Under the pieces are notes generated by a model. That model saw only the letters and a list, made by a program, of their open reading frames with translations, searched no databases and was not told the DNA's origin. From Gordonia sp. (in: high G+C Gram-positive bacteria) (GTDB taxonomy: Bacteria; Actinomycetota; Actinomycetes; Mycobacteriales; Mycobacteriaceae): DNA of 51,749 bases. Position 1 is the first letter of the stretch. The number at the start of each line of letters is the position of its first letter. The position numbers and the translations under genes were made by a program. The DNA lies in assembly GCF_012515855.1 (NCBI RefSeq), contig NZ_JAAYXO010000078.1:1-51749 (forward strand), read 5' to 3'. This document shows, piece after piece, positions 1 through 8,709 of this stretch.

Positions 1-31
1 AGTGCAGCGCCGGAAACTCCCGAATGCGACG

Positions 32-580
32 TTACTCGGACCCGCCGGAGGCGTCGGGAACTCGGGTCTCCAGCGCCACGATCACGTCGTCGGCCACCTT
101 CAACGCGCCCATCATCAACGAGTACGGTTTCACCCCGAAGTCGGTCTGGGTGACGACCGACTCGCCCTGCACGGACGCGCCGTCGGAGGTCACCTCGACG
201 GTGTGCGGCTTGGTGGTGCCGCAGATCGTCAGCTGCCCGCTCAGCCGGTATCCCGCGTCGGTCGGAGTCACCGCGTCGGCGACGAAAGTGACCTGTCCGA
301 ACTTCGCGGCCTTCAACGACTTCAGCGCGTTGAGGCGGGCGACGCCGCGTTCCGGAGCGGTCATCGGGGTCAGCCCGCCTTCGCCGGAACGCACCTGGAG
401 CGAGTCGACCTCGACGTTCAGGTCGACGGCGACGGGCGCCTCGTCGCGCAAGGACACGGTGGCGCGCCACCGGTCGAAGCCGAGCACGAGGCGGTGTCCG
501 GTGCGAGCGGCCTTGCCGGTGACGTCGGTCCGGACCGTGAGGGCGCCCGTGTCCGGGCCGAGCTCTACCTGTCGAGTCAT
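32..580 (-). CDS. YceI-like domain protein
   Basis: A protein of 182 residues that looks like one YceI/lipocalin-like beta-barrel domain, a family that binds isoprenoid-type lipids. Seen: an opening LGPDTGALTVRTDVTGKAA stretch, a middle segment with VDLNVEVDSLQV, and a C-terminal TDFGVKPYSLMMGALKVADDV segment typical of the family's last strands. No signal peptide or lipobox is visible, so a cytoplasmic location is likely. The ATG at 580 is chosen because the longer upstream reading frame (to 718) is Arg/Gly-rich shadow sequence. It is divergent from rplM. The ligand cannot be inferred from sequence. Confidence 0.8.
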   Translation of the reverse strand: MTRQVELGPDTGALTVRTDVTGKAARTGHRLVLGFDRWRATVSLRDEAPVAVDLNVEVDSLQVRSGEGGLTPMTAPERGVARLNALKSLKAAKFGQVTFVADAVTPTDAGYRLSGQLTICGTTKPHTVEVTSDGASVQGESVVTQTDFGVKPYSLMMGALKVADDVIVALETRVPDASGGSE

Positions 581-627
581 GCCGCTCACCCTACGACCAC
601 CGGACCCCGGTGTCGCCCAGGCTCGTT

Positions 628-657
628 TTGACCTGGCGATCCCTGCCCGCGTAGTCT
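628..657 (+). promoter_or_regulatory. Candidate promoter of the rplM-rpsI-glmM operon
   Basis: TTGACC (628-633) and TAGTCT (652-657) are separated by 18 bases. This would give an untranslated leader of about 100 bases before rplM. The leader contains a hairpin with arms GCTCCCGG and CCGGGAGAGC (about 685-715), which could be an autoregulatory ribosomal-protein site, but I do not recognise a known leader class. Confidence 0.4.
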
Positions 658-767
658 GGATCGCCGGTGCCCTGCAACAACGGAGCTCCCGGGTCCCCAC
701 TGGTCGCCGGGAGAGCACTCCGCGGGTGCGCTTTTGACCAGCAACACACGAACTAGTGAGGACTACT

Positions 768-1211
768 GTGCCTACCTACACCCCGAAGGCCGGTGACGTT
801 ACCCGCGAGTGGTACATCATCGACGCCACCGACGTGGTGCTCGGCCGCCTCGCCGTTGCGAGCGCGAACCTGCTCCGCGGCAAGGGCAAGCCGACCTTCG
901 CCCCGCACATCGACGGCGGCGACTACGTCATCATCATCAATGCGGAGAAGGTCGCCGTCAGCGGCAACAAGCTGACCGACAAGCGTCTGTACCGCCACTC
1001 CGGCCACCCGGGCGGCCTGAAGTCCCAGTCGATCGGTGAGCTCCTGGCCACCAAGCCCGAGCGGGTCATCGAGAGCGCCGTCAAGGGCATGCTCCCCAAG
1101 AACAAGCTGGGCGATGCCATCGGTGGCAAGCTCAAGGTCTACGCGGGCTCCGACCATCCGCACGCCGCGCAGAAGCCGGTCAACTACGAGATCAAGCAGG
1201 TGGCCCAGTGA
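768..1211 (+). CDS. rplM: 50S ribosomal protein L13
   Basis: Large-subunit ribosomal protein L13, 147 residues, the usual length. The GTG at 768 gives the N-terminus [19 protein letters not shown], which matches mycobacterial L13; the longer frame from 756 would add four residues of no family match. Diagnostic segments are [12 protein letters not shown], the [13 protein letters not shown] stretch and GMLPKNKLG. First gene of a tight operon: its stop overlaps the GTG of rpsI (GTGA), the classical L13-S9 pair, followed directly by glmM. Confidence 0.97.
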   Translation: MPTYTPKAGDVTREWYIIDATDVVLGRLAVASANLLRGKGKPTFAPHIDGGDYVIIINAEKVAVSGNKLTDKRLYRHSGHPGGLKSQSIGELLATKPERVIESAVKGMLPKNKLGDAIGGKLKVYAGSDHPHAAQKPVNYEIKQVAQ

Positions 1212-1735
1212 CCGAGAACAACGTGAACGACGTCGACGTTGATGTCGAGATCATCGAAGAAGAGTCGCTGAGCGAAGACGGCAGCTACACCACCGAGTCG
1301 GTCGAGGTCGTCGAAGCCGACGTCGTGACCCGCGGTCCCGTCGTCCTCGACGCACCGGTCAACGCCATCGGCCGCCGCAAGGAGGCCGTCGTCCGCGTGC
1401 GCCTCGTCCCCGGCACCGGTGAGTTCACCCTCAACGGCCGCACTCTCGAGGACTACTTCCCGAACAAGGTGCACCAGCAGCTGATCAAGGCTCCGCTGGT
1501 GACCGTCGAGCGCACCGACGCCTTCGACATCCACGCTCGCCTCGTCGGTGGCGGCCCCTCGGGCCAGGCAGGCGCGCTGCGTCTGGCCATCGCTCGCGGC
1601 CTCATCGAGGTCAGCCCCGAGGATCGTCCGGCTCTCAAGAAGGCCGGCTTCCTCACCCGCGATGCGCGTGCTGTCGAGCGTAAGAAGTACGGCCTGAAGA
1701 AGGCCCGCAAGGCTTCGCAGTACAGCAAGCGCTAA
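1208..1735 (+). CDS. rpsI: 30S ribosomal protein S9
   Basis: Small-subunit ribosomal protein S9, 175 residues. The conserved domain begins near residue 57 ([13 protein letters not shown]) and ends with the invariant basic tail [12 protein letters not shown], which reaches the P site in bacterial ribosomes. The first ~50 residues are a long acidic extension ([12 protein letters not shown]) that is longer than in M. tuberculosis S9 (about 151 residues) and likely disordered. The GTG start overlaps the rplM stop by four bases, so translation is probably coupled. Confidence 0.96.
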   Translation: MTENNVNDVDVDVEIIEEESLSEDGSYTTESVEVVEADVVTRGPVVLDAPVNAIGRRKEAVVRVRLVPGTGEFTLNGRTLEDYFPNKVHQQLIKAPLVTVERTDAFDIHARLVGGGPSGQAGALRLAIARGLIEVSPEDRPALKKAGFLTRDARAVERKKYGLKKARKASQYSKR

Positions 1736-3067
1736 GTGGCTCGCCTTTTCGGCACCGACGGCGTCCGCGGCCGGGCCAACGATCAGCTCACTCCCGAGTT
1801 GGCGTTGGGCCTGGCCTCGGCCGCCGTTTGCGTTCTCGGTGCAAATGCAGAAACCAACCGCCCCCGGGTGGTGGTCGGACGCGATCCGCGTGCGTCCGGA
1901 GAGTTCCTCGAAGCCGCGCTCTGCGCGGGACTGGCCGCAGCGGGTGCTGACGCCATCCGCGTCGGCGTGGTGCCCACGCCGGCCGTGGCGTTCCTGACCG
2001 CCGACTATCGCGCCGACTTCGGCGTGATGATCTCCGCGTCGCACAACCCGATGCCCGACAACGGCATCAAGTTCTTCGCCGCCGGGGGCCACAAGCTGCC
2101 CGACAGCGTGGAAGACGCGATCGAAGCGGCGATGGAGGACGACCAGGTGCGGCCGATCGGTGCAGCCGTCGGCCGGATCGTCGACGCCACCGATGCCGCC
2201 GATCGCTACCTGGCGCATCTTGCTCAGGCGGTGCCGCAGCCGCTCGACGGCTTGACCCTGGTGGTCGACTGCGCGCACGGAGCGGCGTCGCACGTCGGGC
2301 CGCGCGCCTATGAGGCCGCGGGCGCCAAGGTCATCGCGATCCACTCCGAGCCCGACGGGCTGAACATCAACGACGACTGCGGGTCCACCCACATGGACAA
2401 GCTGCAGGCGGCCGTCCTCGAGCACGGCGCCGACCTGGGCCTGGCCCACGACGGCGACGCCGATCGCTGCCTGGCCGTCGACTCCACCGGAGCCGTCGTC
2501 GACGGCGACATGATCATGGCCGTGCTCGCCCTGGCTATGCACGAGGCCGGCGATCTGGTGGACTCGGTGCTGGTCGCGACCGTCATGAGCAACCTGGGTC
2601 TGCACCTGGCGATGAAGGCCGCGGGCATCGAACTCAAGGTGACCGGGGTGGGCGACCGCTACGTGCTTGAAGAGCTGCGGGCGGGCGGTTACGCGCTGGG
2701 CGGTGAGCAGTCGGGTCACATCGTGGTCCCGTCGGTCGGCACCACCGGCGACGGCGTCCTCACCGGCCTGCTGCTGGCCGCACGGGTGGCGAAGACCGGT
2801 CAGCGGCTGGCTGATCTCACGAGTGTCATGACGGTGCTCCCGCAGGAGCTCATCAACGTTCCGGTCTCCGACAAGCACGCGGTGGCGACGGCCGAGGCCG
2901 TCCTTGTCGCCGTCGCCGAGGCGGAGGCCGAGCTAGACGGTCAGGGCCGGATCCTGCTGCGCCCGTCCGGGACCGAGCAGTTGGTCCGCGTGATGGTCGA
3001 AGCACAGACTCCCGAATCCGCGCGCGGTATCGCCGAGCGCGTGGCGGCGGTGGTCGCGGGCGTCTGA
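1736..3067 (+). CDS. glmM: Phosphoglucosamine mutase
   Basis: Converts glucosamine-6-phosphate to glucosamine-1-phosphate, the step after GlmS on the way to UDP-GlcNAc for peptidoglycan. It has 443 residues with the alpha-D-phosphohexomutase signatures: [12 protein letters not shown] at the N-terminus, the phosphoserine loop [12 protein letters not shown] with catalytic Ser102, the metal loop DGDADRC, the sugar-binding GGEQSGH and the phosphate loop [11 protein letters not shown]. The GTG start follows the rpsI TAA with no gap, so it is likely co-transcribed with the ribosomal protein genes. A strong terminator follows. Confidence 0.97.
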   Translation: MARLFGTDGVRGRANDQLTPELALGLASAAVCVLGANAETNRPRVVVGRDPRASGEFLEAALCAGLAAAGADAIRVGVVPTPAVAFLTADYRADFGVMISASHNPMPDNGIKFFAAGGHKLPDSVEDAIEAAMEDDQVRPIGAAVGRIVDATDAADRYLAHLAQAVPQPLDGLTLVVDCAHGAASHVGPRAYEAAGAKVIAIHSEPDGLNINDDCGSTHMDKLQAAVLEHGADLGLAHDGDADRCLAVDSTGAVVDGDMIMAVLALAMHEAGDLVDSVLVATVMSNLGLHLAMKAAGIELKVTGVGDRYVLEELRAGGYALGGEQSGHIVVPSVGTTGDGVLTGLLLAARVAKTGQRLADLTSVMTVLPQELINVPVSDKHAVATAEAVLVAVAEAEAELDGQGRILLRPSGTEQLVRVMVEAQTPESARGIAERVAAVVAGV

Positions 3068-3098
3068 CGCTCCCGCATTCGCTTTCGTTTCACCAGAC

Positions 3099-3132
3099 AA
3101 AGTCCCCGTCGGATCCCTCCGACGGGGACTTT
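3099..3132 (+). terminator. Rho-independent terminator after glmM
   Basis: Perfect 15-bp stem (AAAGTCCCCGTCGGA and its complement) with a TCCC loop and a TTTCTT tail. It separates the rplM-rpsI-glmM operon from the following cassette. Confidence 0.9.
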
Positions 3133-3199
3133 CTTGGCATCCGGGCCTTGCGGTCGGCGTGTCGTGGAACCGAACGCGCGATCGCTGCGTCCAACAGAT

Positions 3200-3520
3200 A
3201 TGGACATCGGTGGCGAACACGGGCTCAGCGTCGACCTCGGCGGGTTGGCGCAGCTGACTCGGATGCAGGAGGGCATCGTGCGGGCGGTCGACGCGTGCGC
3301 GGTGCAGTTGGCGAGCGACGATCTGTGTCGGTGGGCCGACGACGGTCCGGTCCACCGCTCGGCCGTAGCGACCGCGGAGCAGTTGCGTGAGCTCGCCGCT
3401 CGTTTCCGCAGTTGTGGCATCGCCGTGGACGCCGTCGCCGCCGACCTGGGCCGCGCGAATCGCGCGTTCGCCGAGTCGGAGGGTGTCGCGGTGCACTCCA
3501 TCGCCGGGGCGGACCGATGA
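3200..3520 (+). CDS. Small ESX-like helical protein, Rv3440c position
   Basis: An alanine-rich, mostly helical protein of 106 residues. It lies where M. tuberculosis has Rv3440c and looks like the EspC/WXG100-related small proteins associated with type VII secretion, but it has no classical WXG turn, so this is inferred from size, composition and position. The ATG at 3200 is chosen (MDIGGEHGLSVDLGG); the upstream extension to 3134 runs into the glmM terminator region. Its stop overlaps the next start (ATGA), as does the next junction, so three genes form one coupled cassette. Function unknown. Confidence 0.65.
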   Translation: MDIGGEHGLSVDLGGLAQLTRMQEGIVRAVDACAVQLASDDLCRWADDGPVHRSAVATAEQLRELAARFRSCGIAVDAVAADLGRANRAFAESEGVAVHSIAGADR

Positions 3521-4209
3521 CTCTGCTGCCCGCGGCCGAGACAGCCGAGGTGCGTCCGCCGGAGAACCAGTCCCCGCGGGGACCGTCGTCCGCGGAGGGG
3601 TTCGTCGCGCTCATCGCGGTCTGCCGGGAACTCGGACTCACGAGCATCGACGACGAAACGGTCCGACGGCCGCATCGCCGCGTCGACGAGTTCCGGCACG
3701 CGCACTTCTCGAGCGACGCCCTGCGGCTCACTCGGCTCGCGGAGTCGTTGGCGCAGGCCGCAGACGTCGATGGGGTGGGGGAGACGTCCGTCGCGGAGTG
3801 GTCGGGCCGGGCCGGTCGTGCCGCGGGCGGGGCCCTGCGGGTGGTCGGAGACGAGTTGGCCGGGCTGCGCGCGCGCCTCGATGCGGGCGCGGAGGCGACG
3901 GCGCAGGCCGACGCGATCCTCCGGGAGGTCCTCGGTAGACACCGGGGTGTCCTCGCGACGGTGAGCAGGCCGCGATTGGCGGGCTACGACCTCGAGGCCC
4001 TGCCTGCCGCGCTGAACTCCGGTGCGCTGAGTCCGCATTCGTTGCGGGGCGAGGTCCAGGCGCGGCTCGACTACGCCGAGTCCGCGGGCGTCCTGGCGGG
4101 CGATGCGATCGCAGGCGTCGCCGCCGAGGTGGCGACGGCATGGTCGGTCGGCGCCGGTTCCGCCGACGCGGGCTCGGCGGGCGAACTGATCCTGGCGGAC
4201 CTGCAATGA
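3517..4209 (+). CDS. Helical protein with WSG turn, related in position to Rv3439c
   Basis: Protein of 230 residues, alanine-rich and predicted helical from residue ~65 onward. It contains the tripeptide turn EWSGRAGRAAGGAL, which resembles the WXG hairpin of ESX substrates, followed by a long amphipathic helix (VVGDELAGLRARLDAGAEA). M. tuberculosis has the much longer Rv3439c (about 467 residues) at this position, so this copy would be a short form or a different gene. The ATG at 3517 overlaps the previous stop. No enzymatic motif seen; function unknown. Confidence 0.6.
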   Translation: MTLLPAAETAEVRPPENQSPRGPSSAEGFVALIAVCRELGLTSIDDETVRRPHRRVDEFRHAHFSSDALRLTRLAESLAQAADVDGVGETSVAEWSGRAGRAAGGALRVVGDELAGLRARLDAGAEATAQADAILREVLGRHRGVLATVSRPRLAGYDLEALPAALNSGALSPHSLRGEVQARLDYAESAGVLAGDAIAGVAAEVATAWSVGAGSADAGSAGELILADLQ

Positions 4210-4448
4210 CGGCCGCCGTGATCCGGCTGGACGCGATCGCCGCCCACACCGCGGCCGGATTCGATGCCGCTGATCGGCGTTACCGCGACCGCACCGCCGC
4301 GGTCCGTACCGCGCGCCGAGAGCCGCCCGCGGTACGGAGGCTCCGGGCCCGGCTGATCGCCGACGCCGACGCGGCCGACGGCGTGGTGCCGCAGTTGCTC
4401 CTGCCCGCCGGGCTCGACGCGGCGCGGCCGGGAGTACGCCGGCGGTGA
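4206..4448 (+). CDS. Small basic protein, third gene of the ESX-like cassette
   Basis: Hypothetical protein of 80 residues, rich in Ala and Arg with one long predicted helix. It starts with an ATG overlapping the stop of the preceding gene (ATGA) and is supported mainly by that coupling. The family is not recognised. It ends 24 bases before the hydrolase-like gene at 4473. Confidence 0.5.
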   Translation: MTAAVIRLDAIAAHTAAGFDAADRRYRDRTAAVRTARREPPAVRRLRARLIADADAADGVVPQLLLPAGLDAARPGVRRR

Positions 4449-4472
4449 CGACGCATGTCATAGGGTGGACTC

Positions 4473-5375
4473 GTGTTCGGGAACAAGAAGGTCGTGGCGC
4501 CGCCGCCCGACAAGCTGATGAAAGAGCTCGCCCGCCGCGGACCGGAGAAGGTCGACCGCGGCGATCTCGGGATCGTCGGCATGTCCGGTCAGGTCTTCGC
4601 GCCGCGGACGGGCCGCGGTCTGCCCGCCGTCGTCTTCGGTCACGGCTGGCTGGTCGGCAGTGCGCGCTACCGCGACCTGCTGTTCCACCTCGCGTCGTGG
4701 GGCATCGTCGTCGCGGCGCCCGACGGCAGCCGGGGGCCGTTCCCGTCGGACATCGAGTTCGGCACTGATCTGCGGGCGGCCGCGACGGTCGTCAGCAGCG
4801 TGCGCCTCGGTACCGGAGCCATCTCGGTTGATCCGACGCGAATCGGTGTGGCGGGCCACGGTTTCGGTGCCGCGGCAGCGGTCCGGGCGGCGTCGGACGC
4901 GATCCTCCTGGGGCGACCGCCCGTGGACGTGAAGGCCCTCGCGGCCGTGTTCCCCGCTCCGACCACCGCCGACCTGTCGCTCGCGGCGTCGAGTGTCACC
5001 GCGCCGGCGCTGGTGGTCGCCGGTGCCGCGCACCTGTCGTCGATGACGGGCAATGCGCTCGACCTCGCCGAGAACCTCGGCGGCGATGTGGCGTTGCGCA
5101 CACTGGCGGGAGCCTCGGATCGGGACCTGATCGAGACTCCGTCCGTGCGGTCGCTGATCGGCGTCAACGGTGCCGACAAGTCGGTCCACGCTGCGGTTCG
5201 CGCCCAGCTGACGGGCTTCTTCCTGCACCGATTGACCGGCGACGAGAAGTACGCGGCTTTCTCGGATCCGGACCAGACGATGGGCGAGGTCCTGGCCGTC
5301 GACGTGCCGAACGCCGAGCGTCCCGAGCTCGACAACGTCTCGCAGTTGCTCGGCTCCAAGGCACGCTCCGCCTGA
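4473..5375 (+). CDS. Alpha/beta-hydrolase fold protein, probably catalytically inactive
   Basis: A 300-residue alpha/beta-hydrolase of the dienelactone-hydrolase/cutinase-like type. The oxyanion-side motif VVFGHGWLVGS and the fold's strand/helix order are clear. The nucleophile elbow reads AGHGFGAAAA, with Gly130 where the catalytic Ser of G-x-S-x-G should be. The position expected for the acid (LVVAGAAHLSS) has His, and the usual GAS-H-x-DL histidine motif reads GASDRDLI. No signal peptide. GTG start at 4473; it sits just upstream of glmS, so a role linked to cell-wall precursors or a binding function is possible but unproven. Confidence 0.75.
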   Translation: MFGNKKVVAPPPDKLMKELARRGPEKVDRGDLGIVGMSGQVFAPRTGRGLPAVVFGHGWLVGSARYRDLLFHLASWGIVVAAPDGSRGPFPSDIEFGTDLRAAATVVSSVRLGTGAISVDPTRIGVAGHGFGAAAAVRAASDAILLGRPPVDVKALAAVFPAPTTADLSLAASSVTAPALVVAGAAHLSSMTGNALDLAENLGGDVALRTLAGASDRDLIETPSVRSLIGVNGADKSVHAAVRAQLTGFFLHRLTGDEKYAAFSDPDQTMGEVLAVDVPNAERPELDNVSQLLGSKARSA

Positions 5376-5378
5376 CGC

Positions 5379-5384
5379 TATTCT
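5379..5384 (+). promoter_or_regulatory. Candidate -10 of glmS, nearly leaderless
   Basis: TATTCT ends seven bases before the glmS ATG and no Shine-Dalgarno sequence lies between, consistent with a transcript starting at or next to the start codon. Confidence 0.45.
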
Positions 5385-5391
5385 TGGTCCC

Positions 5392-7254
5392 ATGTGTGGA
5401 ATCGTGGGATATGTGGGCAAGCGCGACGCGCTCGACATCGTCGTCGACGCCCTGCGCCGGATGGAATACCGCGGCTACGACTCCGCGGGCGTGGCGATCC
5501 TCGACGGCAAGGGGACGCTGGCCGTGGAGAAGAAGGCCGGCAGGCTCGAGAACCTCGACAAGCAGATCGCCGAAGTGGGCCGCGACAGCCTGCTGGGCAG
5601 CACCGGAATGGGCCACACCCGCTGGGCCACCCACGGGCAGCCCACCGACCGCAACGCGCACCCGCACGTCAGCTCCGACCGCAAGATCGCGGTGGTGCAC
5701 AACGGCATCATCGAGAACTACGCGCCGCTCCGTGCCGGCCTGGAGAGCTCCGGCATCGAGTTCTCGTCGGACACCGACACCGAGACCGCCGTGCACCTGA
5801 TGGAGCACGAGTACGCCTCCGGCCGGCACGCTGGCGACTTCGTGGCCTCGGCCTACGCCACCCTGCGGCGACTGGAAGGCGCGTTCACCCTGGTCTTCAC
5901 GCACGCCGACCACCCCGACACGATCGTCGCCGCACGCCGGTCGACCCCGCTGGTGGTCGGCGTCGGTGACGGTGAGATGTTCGTCGCGTCCGACGTCACG
6001 GCCTTCATCGAGCACACCCGCGACGCCGTGGAACTGGGCCAGGACGAGGTCGTGGTCATCACCGCCGACAGCTACACGGTCACCGACTTCGACGGCAACG
6101 CGACCGGCGGCAAGCCGTTCCACATCGACTGGGATCTCGCCGCCGCCGAGAAGGGCGGTTACGACTACTTCATGCTCAAGGAGATCGCCGAGCAGCCCGC
6201 CGCGCTGTCGGACACCCTCCTCGGGCACCTGCAGGACGGGCGCATCGTGCTCGACGAGCAGCGCCTCTCCGACCAGGATCTGCGTGACGTCGACAAGGTC
6301 TTCGTAGTGGCCTGCGGCACCGCGTACCACGCGGGCATGATCGCCAAGTACGCGATCGAGCACTGGACCCGACTGCCCGTCGAGGTGGAGCTGGCCAGTG
6401 AGTTCCGCTACCGCGACCCGGTGCTCGACCGGTCGACGCTGGTGGTGGCCATCAGCCAGTCCGGCGAGACCGCAGACACCCTGGAGGCGGTGCGCCACGC
6501 CAAGGACCAGAAGGCGCGCGTCCTCGCGATCTGCAACACCAACGGAGCGCAGATTCCGCGCGAATCCGACGCAGTGCTCTACACGCACGCCGGCCCGGAG
6601 ATCGGCGTCGCGTCCACCAAGTGCTTCCTGGCACAGATCGCCGCCGCCTACATGGTGGGCCTCGCGCTCGCGCAGGCGATGGGCACCAAGTACCAGGACG
6701 AGGTGATCCGCGAGTTCGAAGAGCTCGAGCGGATCCCGCAGGCCGTGGAGAAGGTGCTCGAGCAGATGGAACCGGTGCGTGAGCTGGCGCGCAGCTACGC
6801 GTCGTCGGACACCGTGCTGTTCCTGGGCCGCCACGTCGGCTACCCGGTGGCGCTGGAGGGCGCCCTGAAGCTCAAGGAACTCGCGTACATCCATGCCGAG
6901 GGGTTTGCCGCCGGTGAGCTCAAGCACGGTCCGATCGCCCTCATCGAAGACGGTCTGCCGGTGATCATCGTGATGCCGTCGCCGACCGGTCGGGCGCTGC
7001 TGCACTCCAAGATGGTCAGCAACATCCGCGAGATCCAGGCCCGCGGGGCCACGACGATCGTCTTGGCGGAGGCCGACGACGCCGCCGCGGCTGCGGTGGC
7101 CGATCACCTGATCCCGATCCCGAGCACCCCGACGCTGCTGCAGCCCCTGGTCTCGACGGTGCCGCTGCAGGTGTTCGCCGCCACCGTCGCGCAGTCGCGC
7201 GGCTACGACGTCGACAAGCCTCGCAACCTCGCCAAGTCCGTCACCGTCGAATAG
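5392..7254 (+). CDS. glmS: Glutamine-fructose-6-phosphate aminotransferase (isomerizing)
   Basis: Makes glucosamine-6-phosphate from fructose-6-phosphate and glutamine, the committed step to UDP-GlcNAc. 620 residues, normal length. The N-terminal glutaminase domain starts MCGIVGYVG, with Cys2 as nucleophile after Met removal, and includes GHTRWATHG and the FSSDTDTE segment. Two SIS sugar-isomerase domains follow (ACGTAYHAG, ISQSGETADTL, then GRHVGYPVALEGALKLKE). The C-terminus DKPRNLAKSVTVE is the conserved end that binds the sugar. Product feeds GlmM encoded about 2.3 kb upstream; NagB at the other end of the window runs the opposing deamination. Confidence 0.98.
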   Translation: MCGIVGYVGKRDALDIVVDALRRMEYRGYDSAGVAILDGKGTLAVEKKAGRLENLDKQIAEVGRDSLLGSTGMGHTRWATHGQPTDRNAHPHVSSDRKIAVVHNGIIENYAPLRAGLESSGIEFSSDTDTETAVHLMEHEYASGRHAGDFVASAYATLRRLEGAFTLVFTHADHPDTIVAARRSTPLVVGVGDGEMFVASDVTAFIEHTRDAVELGQDEVVVITADSYTVTDFDGNATGGKPFHIDWDLAAAEKGGYDYFMLKEIAEQPAALSDTLLGHLQDGRIVLDEQRLSDQDLRDVDKVFVVACGTAYHAGMIAKYAIEHWTRLPVEVELASEFRYRDPVLDRSTLVVAISQSGETADTLEAVRHAKDQKARVLAICNTNGAQIPRESDAVLYTHAGPEIGVASTKCFLAQIAAAYMVGLALAQAMGTKYQDEVIREFEELERIPQAVEKVLEQMEPVRELARSYASSDTVLFLGRHVGYPVALEGALKLKELAYIHAEGFAAGELKHGPIALIEDGLPVIIVMPSPTGRALLHSKMVSNIREIQARGATTIVLAEADDAAAAAVADHLIPIPSTPTLLQPLVSTVPLQVFAATVAQSRGYDVDKPRNLAKSVTVE

Positions 7255-7276
7255 CGGCGAAGAAGAGGGCCGAACC

Positions 7277-8704
7277 ATGATCGGTTACTACACCGCCGCA
7301 CAGATCCGCGCCGCCGAGGAGGCGACCGGAGAACTGCTGACGGGCGGTTTGCTCATGGCGCGGGCGGCGACCGCCGTCGCGGGCACTGTCCTGACGGCTG
7401 TTCGTCGCCGGACCGGAGGCGTCTACGGTCGCACGGTGCTGCTGGTGGTCGGAGCGGGGAACAACGGCGGCGACGCCCTCTACGCCGGTGCGATTCTCGC
7501 CAAGCGCGGCGTCCGCGTGCACGCGATCCTGCTGGATCCCGACCGGGCGCACATCGAGGGCCTGCGCGCCTTGCGACAGGCCGGCGGTCGGGTCACGGAC
7601 CGTGTGCCCGAGCGCGTCGACGTCGCAGTCGACGCCGTGGTCGGCCTGGGTGGCAGAGGACCGCTGCGTCCGGTGGCCGCGCAGGTCTTCGCCGACCTCG
7701 CCGACCGTGGAACGACGGTGATTGCCGTCGACCTGCCGTCGGGCGTCGATCCGGACACCGGAACGGTGCACCACCCGTCGGTCCGCGCCGATGTCAGCGT
7801 CACTTTCGGCGCCCCGCGCATCGCGCACCTGGTGGCGGCACCGGCCTGCGGTGACGTGGTGGTGGCCGACATCGGACTCGATCTGCCGCCTGCCGCGCTG
7901 ACCTGCCCGACCGACGCCGAGGTGGCGCGAGCCTGGCCGATCCCCGGACCGCACGACGACAAGTACACGCAGGGCGTGGTCGGCATCGTCGCCGGCTCCG
8001 CGCACTATCCCGGTGCGGCGGTGCTCGCGACGTCGGCGGCGGTCGCCGCGACGTCGGGGATGACCCGCTATGTGGGACCGGCGACGGACCAGGTGCTCGC
8101 GGTGTGTCCCGAGGTGGTCGCCGCGCCGACGATCGGTACCGCCGGACGCGTCCAGGCATGGGCGGTGGGCCCCGGATTCGGGACGGGTGAGCAGGCCCAC
8201 GCGATCCTGGCCGATGTGCTGGCCGCCAACCTGCCGACCCTCATCGACGCCGACGGCATCACCGTGCTGGCTCAGCATCCCGAACTGCTCGCCGGTCGTA
8301 CCGCACCGACCCTGCTGACCCCGCACGCCGGGGAGTTCGCACGACTCGCCGGGCAGGCCCCGGATCCCGACCGCCTGAGCGCCGTGCGCGAGCTCGCAGC
8401 TCGTCTGGACGTAACGGTCCTGCTCAAGGGGCGAATCACCCTGGTCGCCGACCCGGACGGACAGGTCAGCGGCACCGATGCGGCGTCCTCGTGGGCCGCG
8501 ACCGCCGGAGCCGGCGACATCCTCACCGGCATCGCGGGAGCACTCCTCGCAGCGGGCCTGCCCGCTCGCCTCGCAGGCGTCAGCGCCGCCCGCGTCCACG
8601 CTCGCGCGGCGCGGCTGGCGAGCGGTGGAGCACCGATCGGAGCGTCGGTTCTGCGCGATGCCGTCGCTCCCGCGCTGCGCGAACTTTTGGATTTGCGAGA
8701 ATAG
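7277..8704 (+). CDS. nnr: Bifunctional NAD(P)H-hydrate epimerase/dehydratase
   Basis: Metabolite-repair enzyme that epimerizes and dehydrates the damaged cofactors NADHX and NADPHX. 475 residues. The N-terminal YjeF_N domain (about 1-210) carries the VGAGNNGGDALYAG loop; the C-terminal ribokinase-like dehydratase domain (about 225-475) carries VGPGFGTG, LTPHAGEFARL, the LLKG strand and the GAGDILTGI anion hole. The ATG at 7277 lies 22 bases after glmS, so co-transcription is likely. Same neighbourhood as M. tuberculosis Rv3433c. Confidence 0.93.
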   Translation: MIGYYTAAQIRAAEEATGELLTGGLLMARAATAVAGTVLTAVRRRTGGVYGRTVLLVVGAGNNGGDALYAGAILAKRGVRVHAILLDPDRAHIEGLRALRQAGGRVTDRVPERVDVAVDAVVGLGGRGPLRPVAAQVFADLADRGTTVIAVDLPSGVDPDTGTVHHPSVRADVSVTFGAPRIAHLVAAPACGDVVVADIGLDLPPAALTCPTDAEVARAWPIPGPHDDKYTQGVVGIVAGSAHYPGAAVLATSAAVAATSGMTRYVGPATDQVLAVCPEVVAAPTIGTAGRVQAWAVGPGFGTGEQAHAILADVLAANLPTLIDADGITVLAQHPELLAGRTAPTLLTPHAGEFARLAGQAPDPDRLSAVRELAARLDVTVLLKGRITLVADPDGQVSGTDAASSWAATAGAGDILTGIAGALLAAGLPARLAGVSAARVHARAARLASGGAPIGASVLRDAVAPALRELLDLRE

Positions 8705-8709
8705 AAGCG

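Noticed and set aside
1184-2878. Long open frame (564 codons) antisense to rpsI and glmM
   Set aside because: High-GC shadow frame; composition His/Arg/Gly-rich with no family motif, and it covers two certain genes.
5164-7278. 704-codon open frame antisense to glmS
   Set aside because: Shadow of glmS; no recognisable domain and no plausible start region.
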